A stretch of 64,000 nt of DNA from Flavobacterium cauense R2A-7 (GCF_000498475.1 NZ_AVBI01000019.1:310001-374000), one strand, 5' to 3'; counted from the stretch's first letter, positions 52,069-61,865 are shown. Numbers and translations are program-made. The notes: generated by a model not told the origin, from the sequence alone.

Positions 52069-53822
52069 GTATAGTATTATCTAAGGAACAATTAGTTTAT
52101 GTTCAATCCTTTGGAAAAGTAATTCTTAATGCTTGCCCAGGAAGTGGGAAAACAACAACAGTTGCATACAAATTAGATGAACTCATCAAAAATTGGGAGC
52201 TGTTATTTTCTAAAAATTCAGGAATTTTATGTCTTTCATTTACCAATGTAGCAAAAAATGAAATTGCTGAAAAGTTTAAAGAGAAAAATGGCTTTTCATT
52301 ACCTTATCCTCATTATATATTGACGATTGATAGTTTCGTAAATTCATTTATTACTTTGCCTTTTGCTCATAAATTGAAAGACATTGGAAAGCGTTATAAA
52401 ATAATTGATGATATAAGTTATTTAGATAAAATCTTTCAATCAGATTGGCAGCTAATGAAAACTTATAAATCCTATTTGTTTTCATATAAACCTAGTAAAA
52501 TTGATTATACAATAAATAGTGGATATTCATGGGATGGGCATGACAAAAGTGATGACCTTGATTTTGTTAAATATGCTAAAGAAATCAAAACAAGACAAAT
52601 TAATATGGGGTTGCTTAAAACAAGTGATTCTGCATTTTTGGCTTATCTCATTTTGAAAAAATATCCACGAATTGCAAAATACATAGCATCAAAATTTCCA
52701 TATTTAATAATTGATGAAGCTCAGGATACATCAGAAATTCAACATTCGATTTTAGAATTGTTATATAATCAAGGATTAAAAAATATAGATTTAGTTGGTG
52801 ACCCTTATCAATGCTTGTACCAATGGAGGGATGCAAGCCCGGAATTATTTCTCCAAAAATTTGATGATTGTGAAAATTGGAAAGGACTTTATCTAACTGA
52901 AAATAGAAGGTCAACTAAAAAAATTATTGAAGTTTTCAGTATGCTTAGGCGAACTACTGATAAAGAAATAATACCAATACTAGATTCAGAGGCAGATTTG
53001 CCTTTACATGTCATTAAATATGATAAAACAGATTATTCTGAGGCTATAAGCAAATATGAAAAACTTTGCTTAGATAACAATCTTTCTTCAAATATTATTT
53101 TGGTAAGGGGAAATGCTTTAAAAAACTCATTGCTTGGCAAAGAAAGTGATTATTTCCCTTGGGATAAATCTTCAATTGCCTATAAATTGATTCAATCAAG
53201 AATTCATTTACAGTCAAATGAGATTAAAGAAGCTGTTAAGAAAATAAGAAGATTGATAATTGAATTATTAATTCCAGGAATTTCATTTAGTGATTTAAAA
53301 GAGAAAGAAAATGAGTTAAAGAATGATAAAGATTCAAATTCAATAATTTTTAAAATAGTTAGAGATATTCCTTCTTTTGATTTATCTCTAAAAGAATGGA
53401 CAGTCAAAACACAACAATATTTAAAATCAGAATTGCAATTAGAAAATATGCCTGATTTTAAAATACGTAAAAAGAATGTAACAAAAAAAGGGAAAATTAC
53501 TTTTGATAAAACAACATTAGAGAATTCTGTTAATCATTACTTTAAAAAGGCAATAACTGAAAATAATTTTCCAATCACAACTATTCATCAAGTCAAGGGT
53601 ATGACCTTTGATTCGGTTTTTATGATATTGAATGATAAAAATCATAAGGAGAATATTACCTTAAATGATTTTGTTCTAAAAGAAGAAATGCCAACAGAAA
53701 AACAGCGATTGATTTATGTTGCAATTTCAAGACCAAGAAATTTATTATGTATTGGGGTTCCAAAAACTATGACAGATGAGAAACTTAAAGAATTTTTAAA
53801 TTGTGAAATGTTAATTTTATAG
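52065..53822 (+). CDS. gajB: GajB-like UvrD/Rep family helicase
   Basis: 585 aa. Walker A ACPGSGKTTT, DEAQD (IIDEAQDTSEIQ), GDPYQCLYQWRDA, LTENRRS, TIHQVKGMTFDSV and IYVAISRPRNLL: complete SF1A set. Overlaps gajA by 4 bp (ATGA). In Gabija, GajB with ATPase senses DNA ends and complements GajA. Confidence 0.8.
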   Translation: MSIVLSKEQLVYVQSFGKVILNACPGSGKTTTVAYKLDELIKNWELLFSKNSGILCLSFTNVAKNEIAEKFKEKNGFSLPYPHYILTIDSFVNSFITLPFAHKLKDIGKRYKIIDDISYLDKIFQSDWQLMKTYKSYLFSYKPSKIDYTINSGYSWDGHDKSDDLDFVKYAKEIKTRQINMGLLKTSDSAFLAYLILKKYPRIAKYIASKFPYLIIDEAQDTSEIQHSILELLYNQGLKNIDLVGDPYQCLYQWRDASPELFLQKFDDCENWKGLYLTENRRSTKKIIEVFSMLRRTTDKEIIPILDSEADLPLHVIKYDKTDYSEAISKYEKLCLDNNLSSNIILVRGNALKNSLLGKESDYFPWDKSSIAYKLIQSRIHLQSNEIKEAVKKIRRLIIELLIPGISFSDLKEKENELKNDKDSNSIIFKIVRDIPSFDLSLKEWTVKTQQYLKSELQLENMPDFKIRKKNVTKKGKITFDKTTLENSVNHYFKKAITENNFPITTIHQVKGMTFDSVFMILNDKNHKENITLNDFVLKEEMPTEKQRLIYVAISRPRNLLCIGVPKTMTDEKLKEFLNCEMLIL

Positions 53823-53982
53823 CTAACAAAGTCTATCCAGTGAACATATAAATTTCAACCTTTTTTTATTTTTACATTATCATAAGACAATAAAAGTAAA
53901 ATAGGGCTATACAAAAAGCAATATTGCATGAATTTTCAATAAAAATATATGCAATTAAATATTATTTGCTAACTTTGTACTC

Positions 53983-54558
53983 ATGAATAAGTTACAGGAA
54001 TTAAAAAAACATTTAAAACGAGGAAAAGTATACCGCAGGGCTGATTTGTCCAAGTGGTCAAAGTCCGTTGACCGTCATTTAGATGAGTTGGTACAGGAAG
54101 GCACTTTGCAAAAGCTATCACAAGGCTTATACTATTATCCTGAAGTAACTGTCTTTGGAGAGACACCTCCCGAAGAAGAAGTGTTGGTGCGTTCTTTTCT
54201 GAAAGACAAACGTTTTCTAGTAACTTCCTTAAATGCATATAACACATTGGGTGTAGGAACTACTCAACTATACAATGGTAAAACGGTTTACAATCATAAA
54301 CGTCATGGGGATTTTAACCTTGGTGGTATGACGTTTTCATTTAGGGTAAAACCTCATTTCCCAAACAAAGTAACAACTGAGTTTTTATTGGTAGATTTGT
54401 TAAACAACCTAGACCAGTTGGCTGAAGACCCAAAAGAAGTAATGTTAAAAGTGCGTTCCAAAGCAAAAACAATGGATGCTAAAAAACTAAGAAAAACACT
54501 TTTGGAATATGGCAGCATCAAAGCAAAAAAAATGTTAGAAACTGTTATCACAGTATAA
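53983..54558 (+). CDS. AbiEi-like antitoxin (DUF6088)
   Basis: 191 aa. An N-terminal winged helix (LKRGKVYRRADLSKWSKSVDRHLDELVQEGTLQKLSQGLYYYP) and a C-terminal dimer/effector domain. AbiEi represses the operon. TAACTTTG at 53970-53977 looks like a -7 element, so the mRNA would be nearly leaderless. 1 bp separates it from the toxin gene. Confidence 0.85.
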   Translation: MNKLQELKKHLKRGKVYRRADLSKWSKSVDRHLDELVQEGTLQKLSQGLYYYPEVTVFGETPPEEEVLVRSFLKDKRFLVTSLNAYNTLGVGTTQLYNGKTVYNHKRHGDFNLGGMTFSFRVKPHFPNKVTTEFLLVDLLNNLDQLAEDPKEVMLKVRSKAKTMDAKKLRKTLLEYGSIKAKKMLETVITV

Positions 54559-54559
54559 T

Positions 54560-55510
54560 ATGTCTGACTACTTACACAACCATAAAAACTTTCGTGATTT
54601 GCTCCGTATTGTAGGAGTAGAATTAAATATTGAATCCGGTCTAGTCGAAAAAGACTATTGGATTATGCATGTGTTATACGGACTAAAATTGCAGGGGTTT
54701 AAATTCGAACTCAAAGGAGGTACTTCCTTATCCAAAGGGTATGGAATCATACACCGTTTCTCCGAAGATATTGACATCCATATTAAGCCACCCGTTGAAA
54801 TGGAAATAAATGAAAATCCAAACAACAATAAACCCAGAAATATTCAAAAAAGAAAAGACTTTTACGATGGGTTGGCAAATGAAATAAAAGTAGACGGAAT
54901 CATATCTGTAAAAAGAGATGAAGATTTTGATGACAAAAGACAATATCGTAGCGGTGGGATAAGATTGCATTATGATAGTAAAACCGATGCCATTGATGGA
55001 GTTAAAGAAGGTATATTATTAGAGGTTGGATTTGACACAGTAACACCTAACAATCCACTAACAATTTCTTCTTGGGCGTATGACAAAGCTGTTCAACAAG
55101 GTGTAGATATAATCGACAATCGTGCTGTAGATATTGCCTGCTATTACATTGGCTACACTTTTGTTGAAAAATTGCAGACTATTGCAACCAAATTTAGACA
55201 GGAACAGGAAGACAAAGAAGAGCGACAAAATTTAATGCGCCAGTATTATGATGTCTATAGTTTGTTACATGATGATACAGTTAAAGCATTCATAGGTACA
55301 GAAGAATATCAAAAACATAAAGCAGCTCGCTTTCCTTCCCAAGACTATGAAATACCCATTGCTAAAAATGAAGCTTTTTTACTTAATAACCCAGAGCTTA
55401 GGGAGCGATTTATAGAACGCTATAAAAAAACAGCTAAACTGTACTACAAAGGTCAACCTGACTTTAACGAACTACTTGCTGAAATCGGTAAATGGGTTGA
55501 AAAAATATAA
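54560..55510 (+). CDS. AbiEii-like nucleotidyltransferase toxin
   Basis: 316 aa. The nucleotidyltransferase motif GGTSLSKGYGIIHRFSEDIDI matches AbiEii/DUF1814. Such toxins modify tRNA 3' ends. In the type IV-like AbiE pair, arrests growth on phage infection or loss of the element. Last gene before attR. Confidence 0.9.
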   Translation: MSDYLHNHKNFRDLLRIVGVELNIESGLVEKDYWIMHVLYGLKLQGFKFELKGGTSLSKGYGIIHRFSEDIDIHIKPPVEMEINENPNNNKPRNIQKRKDFYDGLANEIKVDGIISVKRDEDFDDKRQYRSGGIRLHYDSKTDAIDGVKEGILLEVGFDTVTPNNPLTISSWAYDKAVQQGVDIIDNRAVDIACYYIGYTFVEKLQTIATKFRQEQEDKEERQNLMRQYYDVYSLLHDDTVKAFIGTEEYQKHKAARFPSQDYEIPIAKNEAFLLNNPELRERFIERYKKTAKLYYKGQPDFNELLAEIGKWVEKI

Positions 55511-55571
55511 GCAAATTTGAAGAATATAAACTATCATGTTCAGCCATTGAACATCTATTTTTCAATCAATT

Positions 55572-55602
55572 TTTGATAGTAATTTTTAATTCATTATATT
55601 TG
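55572..55602 (+). promoter_or_regulatory. Predicted promoter at the right end pointing out of the element
   Basis: TTG at 55573-55575, 19 bp, TATATTTG at 55595-55602: the same arrangement as the tRNA-Ser promoter. When the element is circular, transcription would cross attP into the integrase side. Confidence 0.5.
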
Positions 55603-55646
55603 CTTAGTAAGATTTCAAAATTTGCAACTCAGAAATGAGGAGCAAA

Positions 55647-55660
55647 AGCGAGACCCTAAA
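55647..55660. repeat. GCGAGACCCT word at the right end
   Basis: AGCGAGACCC is the inverted form of GGGTCTCGCT at 20848-20857 near the left end, and CGAGACCCT also occurs there at 20820-20828. Possible integrase arm-type site. Confidence 0.4.
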
Positions 55661-55715
55661 ATAGGAAAAATATATATAAACCTTATATATCAACGCATTA
55701 GAAATGGAATACAAT

Positions 55716-55730
55716 TCCCTCTTTCTCCGC
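55716..55730 (+). other. attR core
   Basis: 15-bp identity with the tRNA-Ser 3' end (20691-20705). No other tRNA sequence around it. The stretch 55511-55923 has no gene: it holds the end promoter, arm-like repeat, attR and a terminator. Confidence 0.88.
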
Positions 55731-55734
55731 AAAG

Positions 55735-55764
55735 AAAACCCGAAACGAAAGTTTCGGGTTTTCT
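55735..55764 (+). terminator. Original tRNA-Ser terminator displaced by integration
   Basis: AAAACCCGAAAC and GTTTCGGGTTTT form a 12-bp stem with a GAAA loop. In the empty site it would follow the tRNA directly. Confidence 0.85.
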
Positions 55765-55923
55765 ATTTTGGTATTACCAAAAATTTTCAGATATTTTGAA
55801 ATAGTAGTTGTAAAAGTATTTTTATATGCGAACAACACCAAATTTTCATTTGAAACCTTATTCATATTATTTGTATTATTGCTTTAATTGGGCTAAATTT
55901 AATACTGCTTTTACTTCTCCTAT

Positions 55924-56784
55924 ATGAAAGACATACCTATAAAACATATTAGCAATAATCAAGAACCGGGTTTGATAGGTAATTTTACAATTCGAAGTAT
56001 TGAAGAATTAACTAAAGACAAAGATTTGGATCAGGATCTTCACAGACATGATTTTTACTTAATTCTCTTTTTTTTAAAAGGCAGTGGTTTTCATGAAATC
56101 GATTTTATCAATTATCCCATTAATGATTATTCTGTCTTTTTAATGAAACCGGGACAAGTTCATCGACTAAACATTAAGACAGGAAGTAAAGGTTATATTT
56201 TACAGTTTAATAAGGAATTTTGTTTTTCCACGGAAAATTTATCCAAAATGCTGCTTAGAAAAGTAAATCATTTAAATTTTTGTCAACTTAATTCCTTAAA
56301 ATTTGAAAAACTAACTAAAATTCTTGACTATATCAATGATGAATATACCAACAAATATGATGACTATAATACCGTTATTCAGGCTAACCTTAGTATTTTT
56401 TTTATTGAACTGATAAGACATCGAAACAAAACAAATAAAGAATTTCATCAGGGCAATCCATACAAACAGGAAAAACTTGAAAAGTTCTTAGATTTAGTAG
56501 AAGATAATTTTGTAACCCACAAACAAGTGTCACAATATGCAGAAATGCTTAACCTTACCTCCTATCAGCTCAACGCTATCACAAAATCTGCATTAAATAA
56601 AAACGCATCCGATTTAATTAATGAATATATTATTCTGGAAGCCAAAAGAAATCTATTAGCTACAGCAAATCAGGTTAATCAAATTGCTTATCATTTAGGC
56701 TATGATGATGTTTCTTACTTTATCCGATTTTTCAAAAAACATACCGGCTATTCTCCTGATAATTACCGACATAATTCAAATTAA
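55924..56784 (+). CDS. AraC family transcription regulator
   Basis: 286 aa. N-terminal cupin (about 25-100; HRHDFYLILFFLKGSGFHEIDF, FLMKPGQVHRL) and C-terminal double HTH (EYIILEAKRNLLATANQVNQIAYHLGYDDVSYFIRFFKKHTGYSPDNYR). First gene after attR; may control the redox genes downstream. Confidence 0.92.
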   Translation: MKDIPIKHISNNQEPGLIGNFTIRSIEELTKDKDLDQDLHRHDFYLILFFLKGSGFHEIDFINYPINDYSVFLMKPGQVHRLNIKTGSKGYILQFNKEFCFSTENLSKMLLRKVNHLNFCQLNSLKFEKLTKILDYINDEYTNKYDDYNTVIQANLSIFFIELIRHRNKTNKEFHQGNPYKQEKLEKFLDLVEDNFVTHKQVSQYAEMLNLTSYQLNAITKSALNKNASDLINEYIILEAKRNLLATANQVNQIAYHLGYDDVSYFIRFFKKHTGYSPDNYRHNSN

Positions 56785-56878
56785 ACACCATTCAATTCCA
56801 CTTTTATCCTATAATCATTCCCTGAATTGACTTTAATTTTGACTTAATTAATTGATATGTAAAATTAAAATTTAAAAA

Positions 56879-57709
56879 ATGAACGCATTCAAAAACAAAA
56901 AAGGTCAAATTAGAAATGTTTGGTGGATTATTATCTTTTTCTTGGTATTAGCATCATTAACGATTCCAATGGTTTTTATTTCTCAAGCCTACGAATGGGA
57001 TATTACCATGTATCATCAGGTGATTATAGTGTTGGTTACTACTTTAATATGTCAATTTTTCAGAAAAAAACCAGTATCCGAATTAACAGGCGAGTTCAAT
57101 AAAGTATGGCTGGAAAATCTGCTCAGGGGAATGGGTATCGGTGCTGCTTTAATGTTGTTACCTGCTTTAATATTGAGCATAAGCGGTCAATTGAACTGGA
57201 ATTTTTACAAATGGGATTGGAATTCTTTTATAACAACTACTGCTTTAACATTATGTGTAGCAGTCGCTGAAGAATTTCTTTTCAGAGGCTTTCTTTTTCA
57301 ACGTACCAAAGATTGGTTAGGAATTTGGGGTGCACAGTTATTGTTAGCGGCTTATTTTTTATTAACACACATGAATAATCCGGGAATGACTGGCAATATT
57401 AAATTATTAGCATCTGTAAACATTTTTATTGCTTCAATAATGTTTGGCTTTGCCTATTTAAAAACCAAAAGTTTAGCAATGCCAATTGGCCTTCATTTTA
57501 TGTCAAATTGGGTACAGGGAACTGTACTTGGTTTTGGAGTAAGTGGCCATAACGAATACAGTCTCTTAAAACCAACTTTCCAACCTGCACCCGAGTGGCT
57601 TACAGGAAGTGATTTCGGACTTGAAGCGAGTTTGCCCGGATTGGCTTGCGTAATAATTACTGTCGTATTACTTTACAAATGGAAGCCTTCTTCTAAGGAC
57701 ATTGTTTAA
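56879..57709 (+). CDS. CPBP family intramembrane metalloprotease
   Basis: 276 aa, about eight spans. Motif AEEFLFRGFLFQR (EExxxR), ASIMFGFAYLKTKSLAMPIGLHFMSNW (HxxxN) gives the CAAX/bacteriocin-processing family. Function unknown; may process prenylated or bacteriocin-like proteins. Confidence 0.88.
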   Translation: MNAFKNKKGQIRNVWWIIIFFLVLASLTIPMVFISQAYEWDITMYHQVIIVLVTTLICQFFRKKPVSELTGEFNKVWLENLLRGMGIGAALMLLPALILSISGQLNWNFYKWDWNSFITTTALTLCVAVAEEFLFRGFLFQRTKDWLGIWGAQLLLAAYFLLTHMNNPGMTGNIKLLASVNIFIASIMFGFAYLKTKSLAMPIGLHFMSNWVQGTVLGFGVSGHNEYSLLKPTFQPAPEWLTGSDFGLEASLPGLACVIITVVLLYKWKPSSKDIV

Positions 57710-57731
57710 TCGTTGTTAAAACTAATTGATA

Positions 57732-58625
57732 ATGAAAGCCGTTATTTATGAAAAATATGGTTCCCCAGAAGTACTTCAATTAAAAGATATTGACAAGCCT
57801 ACTACTAAAGAAAACGAAATTTTGATAAAGATTCATTCCACTTCGGTTACAGCAGGTGATTGGAGAATGCGAAAAGCAGATCCTTTCCTTGTTAGGTTGT
57901 TCAATGGGGTGTTTAGACCTAAAAAAGTGAAAATTTTAGGTTTTGAATTAGCCGGAACTATTGAAGAAGTCGGTTCAGAAATAACAAAATTTAAAAAAGG
58001 AGATAATGTATTTGCTTTTTGTGGGTACAAATTTGGCGCCTATGCTGAATATAAAGTACTATCTATTAATGAAGAGGTCGAATTAATGCCTTCAAATTTC
58101 ACTTTTGAAGAAGCTGCTGTTTTACCACTTGGAACGCTCACAGCTTTAAAGTTTTTGCGCAAAGCAGGCATAAAAGAAAATCAGAATATATTAATATATG
58201 GAGCTTCTGGTAGTGTTGGAACTTATGCTATTCAACTCGCAAAATATTTTAATACTATTGTTACTGCTGTATGTGGACCAACAAATTTAGATTTGGTAAA
58301 ATCACTCGGAGCAGATAAAGTTCTTGATTACACAACGCAAGATATTTATGAAACTCAAGAGAAATTTGATATAATTTTTGATGCAGTCGGAAAAATTTCA
58401 AAAACAAATTCGAAAAAACTTTTAAATTCAAAAGGTAAATATGTTTCTGTTTCAGGATCGGCAAAAAATAAAAAAGGCGATTTAAAATTTATCAGGGATA
58501 TAATCGAGAAAGGAAAATTAGTCCCGGTAATTGACAAAAAATATAACCTAAATCAAATTAGAGAAGCTCATTCTTATGTGGAAAAATTTCATAAAAAAGG
58601 TAACGTGGTAATCAATATTACTTAA
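57732..58625 (+). CDS. NAD(P)-dependent MDR oxidoreductase (quinone reductase type)
   Basis: 297 aa from ATG 57732 (a TTG at 57726 would add two residues). Rossmann motif GASGSVGTYAIQLAKYF about 152-168 and a GroES-like N-terminus lacking catalytic-zinc ligands. Reduces quinones or enones. Follows the protease gene by 22 bp. Confidence 0.88.
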   Translation: MKAVIYEKYGSPEVLQLKDIDKPTTKENEILIKIHSTSVTAGDWRMRKADPFLVRLFNGVFRPKKVKILGFELAGTIEEVGSEITKFKKGDNVFAFCGYKFGAYAEYKVLSINEEVELMPSNFTFEEAAVLPLGTLTALKFLRKAGIKENQNILIYGASGSVGTYAIQLAKYFNTIVTAVCGPTNLDLVKSLGADKVLDYTTQDIYETQEKFDIIFDAVGKISKTNSKKLLNSKGKYVSVSGSAKNKKGDLKFIRDIIEKGKLVPVIDKKYNLNQIREAHSYVEKFHKKGNVVINIT

Positions 58626-58745
58626 ATTTTAGTATTTACAAATGGTTGATAATACAAATTTAGGAAAGGCGAATTTGGAGATATTAATTCAGCAGTCATT
58701 GTGATCAAAATGGCTAGATAGAAATGAATAATAAAATAGTACGAA

Positions 58746-59192
58746 ATGGAAATTATTGAAATTGCTTTTGACAACTTTACAATCACGACAGACAAATCAA
58801 AAATGGATATTGATGCAATCCACGACTTCCTATCCAACTATTCAGGTTGGAGTAACGGTATCCCTTTTGATAGAGTAAAAACTTCTATTGACAATTCTCT
58901 AAACTTCGGACTATTTCACAACCATAGCCAAATCGGGTTTGCAAGAGTAATATCGGACTTTTCAACTATTGCTTATTTAGGTGATATTTATGTTTTAGAT
59001 AATTACCGTGGACAAGGGCTTTCAAAAAAATTAATGAAAGCTGTAATGGAACACCCAAATTTACAAGGCTTAAGGCGTTGGATTTTGTTGACTTCAACTG
59101 CTGATTGGCTTTATGAAAAGTATGGTTTTAAAAAATTACCTAAACCAGAAATCTATATGGAACTTTTTGATTCTAATGTTTATAAACATTAA
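58746..59192 (+). CDS. GNAT family acetyltransferase
   Basis: 148 aa. Acetyl-CoA loop DNYRGQGLSKKLMKAVMEH and the C-terminal W-L-Y-E-K-Y-G-F segment. Substrate unknown. Confidence 0.88.
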   Translation: MEIIEIAFDNFTITTDKSKMDIDAIHDFLSNYSGWSNGIPFDRVKTSIDNSLNFGLFHNHSQIGFARVISDFSTIAYLGDIYVLDNYRGQGLSKKLMKAVMEHPNLQGLRRWILLTSTADWLYEKYGFKKLPKPEIYMELFDSNVYKH

Positions 59193-59303
59193 CAATATAG
59201 CTAAATATAAACAACAACTGATGACAATGGTTTTATGCAATCTAGTAGTAAGTTGTTATGCCAAAATAACCATGTAAATTAAAATATAAATAGATATATA
59301 GTA

Positions 59304-59825
59304 ATGAATAAAATTAATACACCCCCTTATTCTACTTTCCCCACTGTTTCAAATGAAAAAATATTATTACGACAGATTCAGAATTCAGATATTAATGACC
59401 TAATAGAAATTTCATATTATGACGCTATTCAGGCAACAACTTTGGAGCAAGCAATAGAAATGAATTCAAAAATTAATGCGGATTATGATAAAGGAGACTC
59501 TATTCATTGGGGAATTATTGACAACCAGTCTAATAAAATTGTCGGTACTTGTGGATTCTATCGTGGTTTTAACAAAGATGAAGGGGAACTAGGCTGCGTT
59601 TTATTACCTCAATATCGTGGGCAGGGATTTATGACTTCTGCAATGTTATTAGCAATTGACTTTGGATTAAATGATATTGGATTAAAACGAATTATGGCTA
59701 TAACCAGCCAACAAAATCAGAAAGCAATAAGACTTCTTGAAAGGGTTGGCTTCATACAAATTAAGTTTCTAACGGACAATGACAATGATATAGAATTTGA
59801 ACTACCATCAAAAACAAAACAATAA
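59304..59825 (+). CDS. GNAT acetyltransferase, RimJ/RimL type
   Basis: 173 aa. ILLRQIQNSDINDLIEISYY, CVLLPQYRGQGFMTSAML, NQKAIRLLERVGF. Probably N-acetylates a protein or small amine. Its 190-bp downstream gap holds no clear feature. Confidence 0.9.
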   Translation: MNKINTPPYSTFPTVSNEKILLRQIQNSDINDLIEISYYDAIQATTLEQAIEMNSKINADYDKGDSIHWGIIDNQSNKIVGTCGFYRGFNKDEGELGCVLLPQYRGQGFMTSAMLLAIDFGLNDIGLKRIMAITSQQNQKAIRLLERVGFIQIKFLTDNDNDIEFELPSKTKQ

Positions 59826-60014
59826 TTATAGTCAAAACTTAAAGTAATTTAGTAATTTAAACAAGAATGTTGCTTCATGTAAACTGTACTTTTTAATTGT
59901 ACATCAATTGATAATATAATTACATTATTATCCCATGAAAGTGAATATTTGTCCTACTTATTCTGTCCCTATGAAATGTAAATTTGTTTAACAATAACTT
60001 AAATTAATTTACAC

Positions 60015-60239
60015 ATGAAAACAAAAATGAAAGTAATAGCATCATTAAAAATATGGGCAGTAATTTATCCTTCGATAACGGCCTTTTTATTCTTTTTTGG
60101 GGAACAGCTCACAATATTTCCGCTGTATATAAGAACATTAATACTAACAATTACATTGGTTCCGTGGATTGTTTTTATCGGAGTTCCGTTTGTTGATACC
60201 GTACTACAGAAAATAGCAAACAAAAACTCAAAAAAATGA
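60015..60239 (+). CDS. Small membrane protein, two spans
   Basis: 74 aa: IWAVIYPSITAFLFFFGEQL and LILTITLVPWIVFIGVPF spans, basic tail. Family not recognised. Overlaps the next start by 4 bp. Confidence 0.65.
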   Translation: MKTKMKVIASLKIWAVIYPSITAFLFFFGEQLTIFPLYIRTLILTITLVPWIVFIGVPFVDTVLQKIANKNSKK

Positions 60240-60793
60240 AACAATTAGTAATTGAAACCGAAAGGCTCAGAATCAGAAATTTAAAAGATGCCGATCTCGA
60301 TGATTTTTTTGATTATCGTTCGAATCCTGAAGTTACAAAGTATCAGGGTTTCGATGTTTTTACTATAGAACAATCGGTCGAATTTATTTCGCAACAAAAA
60401 AATAAAAAATTTGGTTTTCCTGGTCAATGGGTTCAATATGGAATTGAAAATAAAAATACCAGACATTTAATTGGAGATTGTGCCATAAAATTAGACCAAT
60501 ACGATTTGAGGTTGGCTGAAATCGGAATCACAATTTCCCACAAGCAACAAAGAAATGGTTATGCAAAAGAAGCTCTAATCGGAATATTAAATTTTTTGTT
60601 TAATCTGGAGGATTTTCACAGGGTTACAGAAATTGTTGATGTAGAAAATGAAGCTTCAATTAAACTCTTGGAAAACATTGGTTTTAAAAAAGAAGGTCAT
60701 TTTATTGAGAATATTTTCTTCAAAGGGAAATGGGGAAGTGAATATCAATATGCAATGTTAAAAAAGGATTGGTTAGAGTTGAGCAATCAATAA
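60236..60793 (+). CDS. GNAT acetyltransferase, RimJ/RimL type
   Basis: 185 aa. TERLRIRNLKDADLDDFFDYR, ISHKQQRNGYAKEAL, NEASIKLLENIGFKKEG. Cotranslated with the membrane protein. Confidence 0.9.
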   Translation: MKQLVIETERLRIRNLKDADLDDFFDYRSNPEVTKYQGFDVFTIEQSVEFISQQKNKKFGFPGQWVQYGIENKNTRHLIGDCAIKLDQYDLRLAEIGITISHKQQRNGYAKEALIGILNFLFNLEDFHRVTEIVDVENEASIKLLENIGFKKEGHFIENIFFKGKWGSEYQYAMLKKDWLELSNQ

Positions 60794-60867
60794 CATTTCA
60801 CTAAAATAGTCATTACCAACTAAATTTAGCAAGCATTTATTTTTAGCCTAATCGTAACAAAGAATTT

Positions 60868-61839
60868 ATGAAAATTACAATTTTAGACGACTATCAAAAC
60901 GCGGTTCAAGAACTTAAATGTTTTGACTTATTACAAAATCAAAATGTTGAAATTCTTAATTCTACCGAAAAAGACATAAATGTTTTAGCCGATACGCTTA
61001 AAAACACTGTAATTCTTGTTTTGATAAGAGAACGAACCGAAATTACAGCTGAACTTCTGAATAAATTACCCAATCTTAAATTAATCAGTCAAACCGGTAA
61101 AATTTCAAATCATTTGGATTTAAATGCCTGCACCAACCATAAAGTTGCAGTGGCAGAAGGCGTTGGCTCCCCTATTGCTCCGGCAGAATTAGCATGGGCA
61201 TTACTCATGAATACTGTCAGACAAATCCCCCAAGCCATTGAAGGAATGAAACAAGGAAAATGGCAAACCACAATCGGTTCAACCGTCTATGGAAAAACAA
61301 TTGGTATTTGGGGCTATGGAAAAATTGGTCAGAGAATGGCACAATATGCAAAAGCCTTTGGCGCAAATGTTTTAGTTTGGGGAAGTGAAATTTCCAGAAA
61401 CAAAGCTGTTGAAGATGGTTTTGAAGCAGCAAATTCAAAAGATTTTTTTTTCAAAAATGCCGATATCATCACACTCCACTTGCGGCTTAATGAAAATACT
61501 TTAGGCATTGTAACAGCATCCGATTTGGCAAGCATGAAAGAAAATGCGGTTTTAGTAAATGCGGCAAGAGCTGAATTAATAGAGCCCAATGCTTTATTGA
61601 ATACCCTGAAAAAAAGGAAAAACATTTATGCCGGTATAGATGTTTATGAAAACGAACCCATATATGATAGCCAGTTCGAATTATTAAAAATGCCAAATGT
61701 TATTTGTACTCCCCATTTAGGTTACGTTGAAAAAGAAGGGTATGAATTATATTTTAGAAAGGCTTTTGAAAATGTTATGAATTACATAAACGGTAATCCT
61801 ACAAATATTGCAAACGCAGAAATATTGGATAAACCGTAA
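60868..61839 (+). CDS. D-2-hydroxyacid dehydrogenase family protein
   Basis: 323 aa. NAD-binding GIWGYGKIGQRMAQYAKAFG about 150-169; catalytic Arg in VNAARAELI, Glu in DVYENEP and His in TPHLGY. Reduces a 2-keto acid or the reverse; substrate unknown. Confidence 0.92.
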   Translation: MKITILDDYQNAVQELKCFDLLQNQNVEILNSTEKDINVLADTLKNTVILVLIRERTEITAELLNKLPNLKLISQTGKISNHLDLNACTNHKVAVAEGVGSPIAPAELAWALLMNTVRQIPQAIEGMKQGKWQTTIGSTVYGKTIGIWGYGKIGQRMAQYAKAFGANVLVWGSEISRNKAVEDGFEAANSKDFFFKNADIITLHLRLNENTLGIVTASDLASMKENAVLVNAARAELIEPNALLNTLKKRKNIYAGIDVYENEPIYDSQFELLKMPNVICTPHLGYVEKEGYELYFRKAFENVMNYINGNPTNIANAEILDKP

Positions 61840-61865
61840 ACAATAGTATTACTTCAATTTTCATA

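Larger units (their letters stand above)
20691..55730 (+). mobile_element. Integrated element of about 35 kb in tRNA-Ser, with cargo, phage-like and defence modules
   Basis: Bounded by a 15-bp direct repeat derived from the tRNA-Ser 3' end, with a tyrosine integrase gene next to the tRNA side. It carries RteC and an HTH protein, replication proteins, a lysis/structural-like operon and Gabija plus AbiE systems. No relaxase, coupling protein, Tra proteins, terminase or tail genes were recognised, so neither a conjugative element nor a tailed prophage is supported. Metabolic cargo at 22.2-30.9 kb may have been acquired separately from the 31-55 kb part. Confidence 0.85.

Noticed and set aside
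20691..55730. A standard tailed prophage
   Set aside because: No large terminase, portal, major head protein of HK97 type, tail tube or tape-measure pattern was recognised.
55622..55804. A 60-aa open frame over attR
   Set aside because: It crosses attR and a terminator hairpin, with no coding character.
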